NCBI GenBank assembly: GCA_026985555.1
Contig: JALSQF010000001.1
Location: 1 to 37,110 of the forward strand
From: Candidatus Moraniibacteriota bacterium
GTDB taxonomy: Bacteria; Patescibacteriota; Minisyncoccia; Moranbacterales; UBA9337
DNA: 37,110 nucleotides
Reading direction: 5' to 3'
Below are positions 30,764-37,110 of the stretch, piece after piece. The notes under the pieces were generated by a model that searched no databases, had not been told where the DNA came from, and saw only the letters and a list, made by a program, of their open reading frames with translations. The position numbers and the translations under genes are program-made. Position 1 is the stretch's first letter, and the number at the start of each line of letters is the position of its first letter.

Positions 30764-31045
30764 TTATGAAGCCCAGTTTTCTCTAGCTAAAACAAAAAAT
30801 CTTTCTTTTTCTTTTTCGTTCATTGTAATGCAGACAACTTTAACTGAGTAATTATTTAATTTTTTTATTATAGAATTAATTAATAATTGTTTGATAGGAA
30901 CATTAGCAAAAGGTAATTTTAATTCTATGAACCATTTTTCCTTCTATTTTTTTATATTGCCAATCATACCTAAAGCTAAAAGACTCATGTTGATTTCAGG
31001 ATGTTTTAGTTCGTCTAATTGTTTTTCTATTTTTTTAGGATTCAT
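30764..31045 (-). pseudogene. DUF59/MIP18-like small protein ORF interrupted by one in-frame TAG (30944-30946)
   Basis: Single frame MNPKKIEKQLDELKHPEINMSLLALGMIGNIKK*KEKWFIELKLPFANVPIKQLLINSIIKKLNNYSVKVVCITMNEKEKERFFVLARENWAS*; start overlaps the stop of the upstream gene. Confidence 0.55.
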
Positions 31046-32069
31046 TTTTTTTATAATTTTTAAAACTATAATTAAAAATATATAACCAAAGAAAAAATAA
31101 AACAAAATAAAAAATGTAAGAAAACCATTCTAAAAAGAAAAGATGAGAGATTTTGTAAAATTGAAAAGTAGCTAAAGTAAATGCTCCTGTGGGAAACACA
31201 AAAGCCCACCATAGTTCAGAAAGAGGAATGTGCGTCTTTTCTTTTATTATACGATAATATAGAGTTAATAAACCGCCTATTACCCACAAACCATAGCCAT
31301 AAAACAAGAAGGAATAAAGAATACTAATTTGAAAAAATAAAGTTCTTATATTAAAACTAAAGGGAGAAATTTTTAATAATTGAGAAAGTGATAAAAGAGC
31401 TAAAATAGAAACAGCTACAGGAGCTAAAACAATATGAAAAGTAGGAATCATTTTATTTTCTATATCTTGTTGTATTTTACTTTTATAATAAATAAGATTT
31501 AAAGTAAGAAAATACAGAATAAAAGCAGGTCCTAATAAAAATAAATTAAATATTTTAATAAAATTTTGCAAAGAAGAAACTTTTAAAGCTAAAACAGAAC
31601 CAGCGGTAATTAAAACAAATAATCCTACGGGAGGCAAAAACCAAGTTCCTGCAATATGTTGAATTTGAGAACGAAATTTTAAGTTAATGGGAATAATAAC
31701 AACAAAAAATAAGGAGAAAAATAAGCTAATTAACCAAAATAAAATAGCTAATTTTAAGGAATAAACAGAAAACAGAGGTAAGCCTATATTAACTAACATT
31801 AAAGTTATCAAAGCTGAAGCAATGGGCATAGCTGAATAAAGATTAGTTTTGGCTGGATTTTTAATGTTGTCAATAAAATTATTCCAATTATAAATATGTT
31901 CTAAAAGTAAAATAAAATAATAAAGAAAAATTATAATCACACTAACTTCTAACAAAAAAGCTAGCCAATGAAATATTTTTGCAGAAAAGAGAAGTTGAGA
32001 AGCTAAGGCTAAAGCAGATGTTCCCATTAAAGCGATGAAAACAATTAAATTGAGAGATTTTTTAAACAT
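31035..32069 (-). CDS. SLAC1/TehA (TDT) family anion channel/transporter
   Basis: About ten TM; NLYSAMPIASALITL, HIAGTWFLPPVGLFVLITAGS. Confidence 0.75.
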   Translation of the reverse strand: MFKKSLNLIVFIALMGTSALALASQLLFSAKIFHWLAFLLEVSVIIIFLYYFILLLEHIYNWNNFIDNIKNPAKTNLYSAMPIASALITLMLVNIGLPLFSVYSLKLAILFWLISLFFSLFFVVIIPINLKFRSQIQHIAGTWFLPPVGLFVLITAGSVLALKVSSLQNFIKIFNLFLLGPAFILYFLTLNLIYYKSKIQQDIENKMIPTFHIVLAPVAVSILALLSLSQLLKISPFSFNIRTLFFQISILYSFLFYGYGLWVIGGLLTLYYRIIKEKTHIPLSELWWAFVFPTGAFTLATFQFYKISHLFFLEWFSYIFYFVLFFLWLYIFNYSFKNYKKNES

Positions 32070-32248
32070 AAGCTTAATTTTTAATAATAATAAAAGAAGA
32101 TATAAAAAAGTTATAAATAGATATTAAGATAGAAGATATAAAGTTATTTTTATTATAATAATAGATAAAAATTGGTCAATATTTTTATAAATATCAAAGG
32201 ATAAATTTTAGAATAGTAAAAAAATAAATTTGTTTTTGTGTCTATACT

Positions 32249-32590
32249 TTAAAATATATTTTTAAAAAGTAATAAGCCGACAAAAAAGGAAGTTGCATTA
32301 ATAATAAGAGATAATTTTAACATACTTAAATAGCTTTTTCTTGTGGCAAATTGTAATAAAATTGATTCTATTATTACAATAAGTATTTCTAAGTTAATAA
32401 TTGAAATATAATTAATAAGGACAAGATAAAAAAAAGAATTTATCCACAAAAAGTAAGAAAGTAGAGGATGTGTTATTAAGTTAATAAAAAAAACAGCAAT
32501 TAAAATTTTTTTATTTTTGAATCCTAAAATATAGGTAATAAAAACTTCAATTATTATGGTTAAAATAAGTGCTAAAAAATAATTATTCAT
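32249..32590 (-). CDS. Small hypothetical membrane protein
   Basis: 113-aa hydrophobic ORF. Confidence 0.55.
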   Translation of the reverse strand: MNNYFLALILTIIIEVFITYILGFKNKKILIAVFFINLITHPLLSYFLWINSFFYLVLINYISIINLEILIVIIESILLQFATRKSYLSMLKLSLIINATSFFVGLLLFKNIF

Positions 32591-32601
32591 TGTTATATTT
32601 T

Positions 32602-32862
32602 TTATTTTTTTCTTAATTTAGCTAGTACTACAAAAGAAGTAATGGCAATAATTATAACTAGTATACCAATAATAATATATAAAGGAAATGGACCTACAAG
32701 CGAATTTGGATCTAGGGAAGTATCTGTTATATCAGTTTCGCCACCTGGAAGTAAATCAGCTAATGTTTTTGGAGTGGATGTTAATAGATTTAAAACTAAA
32801 ATCAAAAAAGCAATGGTAAGTATATTCCTTTTTTTAGTACTTTTTATAGTAATTGTTTTCAT
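32602..32862 (-). CDS. Small secreted/membrane hypothetical protein
   Basis: 86-aa, signal peptide plus C-terminal TM and KLRKK tail. Confidence 0.55.
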   Translation of the reverse strand: MKTITIKSTKKRNILTIAFLILVLNLLTSTPKTLADLLPGGETDITDTSLDPNSLVGPFPLYIIIGILVIIIAITSFVVLAKLRKK

Positions 32863-32866
32863 TAAA

Positions 32867-33949
32867 TTATAAATTAATTTTTAGTTGATTTTTAAAATAA
32901 TTATATAACACTTTGAAACTAAAAAGCAATGCACTAGCAGAAATAATAATAATTAAAAAGGTAATCCAATGATTATTGAATAGAGGTTTAATACCTAAAT
33001 AAACAGGAATAGCACCGATTATTAAAGCTAATACAGTTAAACCAAAGGCAGTAGCTGGTCTTCCGGGAAGCATATTAGATAAAGCAGTAAGGGTGATAGG
33101 CATTGTTATTTGAAACAAAAATGCGCCAATAATTACTAATAAAGGTGAATATTGGAAAAAAGCAAGAAGAGGTGCGGAAAATGTTAGGGCGATGATAGCT
33201 GTTTTTATCCAGCCAAACTTGTCTGCAAAAAATCCACCTAAAGCTTTTCCTCCTACTATTGCAATAGTTAGCGCAAAGAGTAAATTAACATTTGATTTCC
33301 AGGCAAAAACAGCTGTTAACCCATAAAGTGCTCTTATTGATACAGAAAGTAATAGAAGAAAAATTACTAACTCAAAATAGTTTATTTTTGGTTTAATAGA
33401 AGTTTTTTGATAGTTGATAGTCGGAATTCTACTAAAGATAATGAATAAACAAGATGCAAATAAAAGCAAAACAAATGGCCAAAAAGTAAGAGTTCCACTT
33501 TTACCTAAAAGAACGCCGATGGTTAATCCTAATGCGCCAGGTGCTACAAAAATGCCGGGAGCAGTAGCTTTTTGTGGATTAAAGTTTAAACTAATACTTC
33601 CTCCGCCCACATGAAAAAAAGCATTCCCTATTCCAGACAATATTACAACCAAAAAAGGTATATTAAAGAAAAAGAAAGAAGATAAAACTAAGAGAGATCC
33701 AATAAAAGCACTTTCTCTAGGAGCTTGATATCTATCTACTAAAAATCCAAAAGGTGCTTGTAATCCAAAAGCAATGAGATTATAAATGACAACAAAAACA
33801 AAAATATTGCTAAGATTAAAATTATGATGCAATAAACTGCTAAAAACAACTGTCGCACAACTTAAATCAATAATTCCGTGAATAACACTGTAACCAAGCA
33901 ATGTTATTGTTAAATTGTTTTTTGTATTTTTTTTGTTTGTAACTCTCAT
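32867..33949 (-). CDS. Major facilitator superfamily transporter
   Basis: About 12 TM; start MRVTNKKNTKNN (33949) preferred to track start 34105 because the upstream 52 aa is AT-rich low-complexity. Confidence 0.7.
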   Translation of the reverse strand: MRVTNKKNTKNNLTITLLGYSVIHGIIDLSCATVVFSSLLHHNFNLSNIFVFVVIYNLIAFGLQAPFGFLVDRYQAPRESAFIGSLLVLSSFFFFNIPFLVVILSGIGNAFFHVGGGSISLNFNPQKATAPGIFVAPGALGLTIGVLLGKSGTLTFWPFVLLLFASCLFIIFSRIPTINYQKTSIKPKINYFELVIFLLLLSVSIRALYGLTAVFAWKSNVNLLFALTIAIVGGKALGGFFADKFGWIKTAIIALTFSAPLLAFFQYSPLLVIIGAFLFQITMPITLTALSNMLPGRPATAFGLTVLALIIGAIPVYLGIKPLFNNHWITFLIIIISASALLFSFKVLYNYFKNQLKINL

Positions 33950-33970
33950 TGTATTATCTTTTAATATTGC

Positions 33971-34021
33971 ATTGTATTGTTTTTTTAATATTATAATATA
34001 ATGATAAAATAACAATACAAT
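33971..34021. promoter_or_regulatory. Candidate operator: inverted ATTGTATTGTT/AACAATACAAT upstream of the MFS gene
   Basis: 11-bp arms at 33971-33981 and 34011-34021 flanking a TATAAT-containing spacer; a further ATTGTATTAT copy at about 33948. Confidence 0.4.
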
Positions 34022-34144
34022 ATATAAAATATATTTAATTTTTTTATCTATTTTTATATTTATAATTAATAATTGTAGATAATTATAATAAACTTTTAAA
34101 AACAATTTGTTTTTATGTAAATCCTTGTTTTATTAATTCTTTAT

Positions 34145-34231
34145 AGACAACGTTTCGGTATATCTGAAGTTCTGACGAAGTCAGAATTTGGGGATTTTTC
34201 GCAGGAGAATCCCAGATAATCGCTGTTATAT
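34145..34231 (-). other. attC-like site 1
   Basis: Minus strand ATATAAC...CAGATAT..ACGTTGTCT: imperfect inverted repeat with terminal AAC/GTT and unpaired bases. Confidence 0.55.
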
Positions 34232-34314
34232 GCCCCGAAGAAAATCTTTGATTTTCTGAGAGCCTGCAAGGTGTGGTGCGAACGATGTGAGCAAGTCAGT
34301 GGAGTGGCGTTTAT

Positions 34315-35271
34315 CTAATAAGAAGTCGTTCTTGTCAAATGATATGGTTTATCATTTTTTAATTTCTTTTGTCCTAACAACCAAAGATGATCATTAACAT
34401 GAATAGAATCAGCGTGTGCAATCTTCTTTTTTACCTTTTGTTTTATCAATTCAACAACCCAAATGGTATTTGCTCTTAGCTCTATTTCTTCCTCGCTGTC
34501 TTTTTCTATTGGTTCTTGATTATCAATTTTATCAGCGAGGTAATCTGAATAAGAGAAAATACCTAATCTTCTTAAAACAAAAGGTAATTTATAATCGGCA
34601 CACGCAGTTAATTCATTGATATTTTTTAATCTGCCAAATTCGTGCCCGTCAAAAGATTGAACAATATCAGATATTAAGAGTTGGGCACGTTTGTAAAAAT
34701 AAACTCTTTTACCCTTGTAAGTTGATGAGTCTTCAAAAGAAGGAAAATTCTCAACTATCAAACTCAATAATTTTTGTGAATCGCCATTTGCTTTTTTTAT
34801 GAGATTAGTAAAATCGCCACCAAATTTTTTAAGCAATGTTGTTCCAATTTCTCTTAAAATATTCAATCTTTCTTCAAAAAGAGGAATTTGAACATTGCCC
34901 TCTAAGATTTTACTAAGCTCTGATTCTTTAATCTCAGAAAGAAACTTTGCGTCCAAAATGGGAACATTATTTTCAATTGCTCTGGCAATGGCACAAATCA
35001 TTCCATAAACACCATCAACTTCTTTGGAATGATACTGTATTTTCCATTTTGGATCGCCCCAATATGAAAAACTAATAGAGTTAAAGACAAGTAAAAAATG
35101 TAATCTATCTTTTGGATTTAACTTTCTGAGATTAAATGGCGATTCATCAATCCAATGTTTGATATGAGAATGATTAAAATAATTAACAAACTCATCAACT
35201 TTTTTAGAATTTATTTTTACGTGTTGAGAATTTTCAACAATGAATTTGGCAGATTCTATAACTCTATTCAT
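34315..35271 (-). CDS. Queuosine-salvage protein (DUF2419 / Qng1-like N-glycosylase)
   Basis: SFSYWGDPKWKIQY, DGVYGM, LTACADYKLPFVLRRLGIFSYSDYL, YKRAQLLISDI. Confidence 0.85.
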   Translation of the reverse strand: MNRVIESAKFIVENSQHVKINSKKVDEFVNYFNHSHIKHWIDESPFNLRKLNPKDRLHFLLVFNSISFSYWGDPKWKIQYHSKEVDGVYGMICAIARAIENNVPILDAKFLSEIKESELSKILEGNVQIPLFEERLNILREIGTTLLKKFGGDFTNLIKKANGDSQKLLSLIVENFPSFEDSSTYKGKRVYFYKRAQLLISDIVQSFDGHEFGRLKNINELTACADYKLPFVLRRLGIFSYSDYLADKIDNQEPIEKDSEEEIELRANTIWVVELIKQKVKKKIAHADSIHVNDHLWLLGQKKLKNDKPYHLTRTTSY

Positions 35272-35348
35272 GTTATAAATTGAAAAATGATACTATTTAA
35301 AAAAGGTTTCGGGAACGACTTTCACTTTGTAGCCACTCAACTGATTGC

Positions 35349-35489
35349 GTATAACGTTCCAGTATATGAGAAGTTTTGCCGACCTCCTTTTAATTATATC
35401 ATAAGGAGGCGAAATTTGGAAGAAAGAAATTTGCATTCTTTATTAAATATAAATCGCAAATTTCTTGAACCTCATATACTTTGTTATCG
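35349..35489 (-). other. attC-like site 2
   Basis: Minus strand CGATAACAAAGTATATGAG ... CTCATATACTGGAACGTTATAC: 9-bp GTATATGAG/CTCATATAC arms, AAC/GTT ends, extra bases on one arm. Confidence 0.7.
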
Positions 35490-35509
35490 GATGTATTTAA
35501 TTTATTTTT

Positions 35510-35860
35510 TTATTCTATATCACTGACACGCTTAAACTCTTTAATTTCAATATCTATCGGTAATGCAATATAAACGTTTCTAGTATATTTTCTCTGTTTT
35601 GAAGGTAGTCCTTGTTTCTCTCTTTGCTGTTTGTATGATATAGGATCTTCTATCTCAGCAATACAAACATAACCATTTGGTCCCGCATACTTTTTTTGCT
35701 GTTTGGATATCAGATGTAAAATAAACAACACTACCTTCTATAACATCCATTCTTTCTACTCCTGTAGGTGTATTAAATTTATCAAACTTTTTTTAGTGCT
35801 ATGATATAGAACCTTTTTACCTTCAGGTGTTTCTTGTGGTGGAATTTCATAACCCTTCAT
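35510..35860 (-). pseudogene. ADP-ribosyltransferase-like small protein, frame-disrupted at two A7 tracts
   Basis: Joined frames give MKGYEIPPQETPEGKKVLYHSTKKKFDKFNTPTGVERMDVIEGSVVYFTSDIQTAKKYAGPNGYVCIAEIEDPISYKQQREKQGLPSKQRKYTRNVYIALPIDIEIKEFKRVSDIE. Confidence 0.55.
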
Positions 35861-35895
35861 AATTTTATATGCTTAAAAAATAAATTAAACATTTT

Positions 35896-35988
35896 AGACA
35901 ACGTCTGGGCTTAAACGAAGTTTTTGGCGAAGCCAAAAATTTGGGAGAGCGAAGTGCAACGAGCGAACCCTTTAAACCCCGTTATACG
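35896..35988 (-). other. attC-like site 3
   Basis: Minus strand GTATAACGGGGTTTAAAGGG ... CGTTTAAGCCCAGACGTTGTCT; internal perfect TTTTTGGC/GCCAAAAA hairpin. Confidence 0.6.
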
Positions 35989-36061
35989 AGGCGAGGACGA
36001 AGTCCGAGAGTGCAACGTCCCCGAGCGACTGAAAGGAGCGAAGGCGTTGCCCGTAGCCCGC

Positions 36062-36475
36062 CTATTTTATTTTTGTTAAATCTCCATTAATAATAATCGA
36101 CTTTACAGCTTCAATTTCTGTTTTGTAATATGGTATATCGGGAATTGGGTTCCATAAGAAAATTTTTTGGTTTAACACATGAGCAAAACCGATTTCCATT
36201 AAAGTATTTCCACCAATATAATTTTTAATGCCATTTTTATCAAAGTTCAAAACAAGAACAGCATCAGCGCCTTGCATAGCTCTCCAAAATTCACGAATTG
36301 CATCCATGTTATATTTTTGATGAAGTTTGATTCTTTCTTTTTCCTCATCGGTTTTGCCAACTAATGCTTTATGAAGATCTGTAACAAAAGCATCATGACC
36401 CAATTCCCGAAGTTTATCTCTAACTTCAAGCATTTTCTCAGTAAATTGCATTGAGCCGATTATTCCAATTCTCAT
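36062..36475 (-). CDS. Nucleoside 2-deoxyribosyltransferase-like protein
   Basis: MRIGIIGSMQFTEKMLEVRDKLRELGHDAFVTD ... ADAVLVLNFDKNGIKNYIGGNTLMEIGFAHVLNQKIFLWNPIP. Confidence 0.7.
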   Translation of the reverse strand: MRIGIIGSMQFTEKMLEVRDKLRELGHDAFVTDLHKALVGKTDEEKERIKLHQKYNMDAIREFWRAMQGADAVLVLNFDKNGIKNYIGGNTLMEIGFAHVLNQKIFLWNPIPDIPYYKTEIEAVKSIIINGDLTKIK

Positions 36476-36784
36476 ATTACTATGTTAAATTTAAGATTTT
36501 TATAAATGTTACTTTTTGGCGGGCGGAGGGCAATGTTGCCTAACTGGTTTTTATGCGAAGTAAATTTCGTGATAAATACGGAAATTTGACAAAATACGAA
36601 TAATTGATAAGATACAAACAAACAAGTTTAAGTTTAAAATTATTCTTTTTTTGTCTAATCTAATTTTATTATACATGAAAAATATTATTTTACAAGCAAA
36701 AAATTATTTTAAAGCGGATATTTATTAGTGTCGCACAACCTTATAATTTGTAATTATTATGATAATAAATGTTTAGATTAATTA

Positions 36785-37110
36785 ATTTTATGTCGCACAA
36801 CCTCCTTTCCATAACTTTTCCACACTTTATGAATCCCCATGTTCCACGTGGAACATTTTATCTCTCAAACCCACATTTTTTAAAAAATCTAAAAAACTCA
36901 ATGTTCCACGTGGAACATTCTCAAACCTCCTTTCCATAACTTTTCCACACTTTATGAATCCCCATGTTCCACGTGGAACATTTTATCTCTCAAACCCACA
37001 TTTTTTAAAAAATCTAAAAAACTCAATGTTCCACGTGGAACATTCTCAAACCTCCTTTCCATAACTTTTCCACACTTTATGAATCCCCATGTTCCACGTG
37101 GAACATTTTA
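36785..37110. repeat. 125-bp exact tandem repeat (about 2.5 units seen, running off the window end)
   Basis: ACCTCCTTTCCATAACTTTTCCACACTTTATGAATCCCCATGTTCCACGTGGAACATTTTATCTCTCAAACCCACATTTTTTAAAAAATCTAAAAAACTCAATGTTCCACGTGGAACATTCTCAA repeated. Confidence 0.9.
36840..37105. promoter_or_regulatory. Five parS-like palindromes TGTTCCACGTGGAACA
   Basis: Exact copies at 36840-36855, 36902-36917, 36965-36980, 37027-37042, 37090-37105. Confidence 0.85.

Noticed and set aside
30891-31085. 64-aa + strand ORF
   Set aside because: Antisense to the DUF59-like frame; no start/RBS support.
32440-32448. DnaA box TTATCCACA
   Set aside because: Isolated and inside a predicted coding sequence; likely chance in AT-rich DNA.
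35287-35526. 79-aa + strand ORF
   Set aside because: Overlaps the attC-like site 2 inverted repeat; most likely a chance ORF.
36785-37110. CRISPR array
   Set aside because: The repeat and its spacing sequence are both identical in every unit and the core is a 16-bp parS palindrome; no variable spacers or cas genes.

Overview
AT-rich window with a canonical dnaA-dnaN / rpmH-rnpA-yidC-jag-rsmA replication-origin neighbourhood next to a full F-type ATP synthase operon. Small genes, an RlpA/G5-type wall protein and overall style suggest a Patescibacteria/CPR-like genome, but taxonomy is inference. Four parts stand out. (1) At the right end (36.8-37.1 kb), an exact 125-bp tandem repeat carries palindromic parS-like sites (TGTTCCACGTGGAACA) at alternating 62/63-bp spacing, about six helical turns, with a DnaA-box-like TTTTCCACA once per unit. 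(2) At 34.1-36.5 kb, three genes on one strand (a queuosine-salvage DUF2419/Qng1-like protein, a frame-disrupted ADP-ribosyltransferase-like protein and a nucleoside 2-deoxyribosyltransferase-like protein) are each followed by an integron attC-like imperfect inverted repeat; no integrase is visible. (3) At 0.8-6.4 kb, a surface locus encodes a DUF916-like membrane protein and two proteins with WxL-like C-terminal domains, separated by a perfect consensus promoter plus structured leader/terminator. (4) A 57-aa membrane ORF with its own near-consensus promoter, Shine-Dalgarno and terminator sits antisense inside the atp operon between atpG and atpD. Also noted: a DUF59-like gene with an in-frame TAG, two long perfect hairpins in the dnaA-dnaN intergenic region, and a 25-bp palindrome between atpB and atpE. 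All calls come from reading the sequence and recalling protein families; no searches were run.
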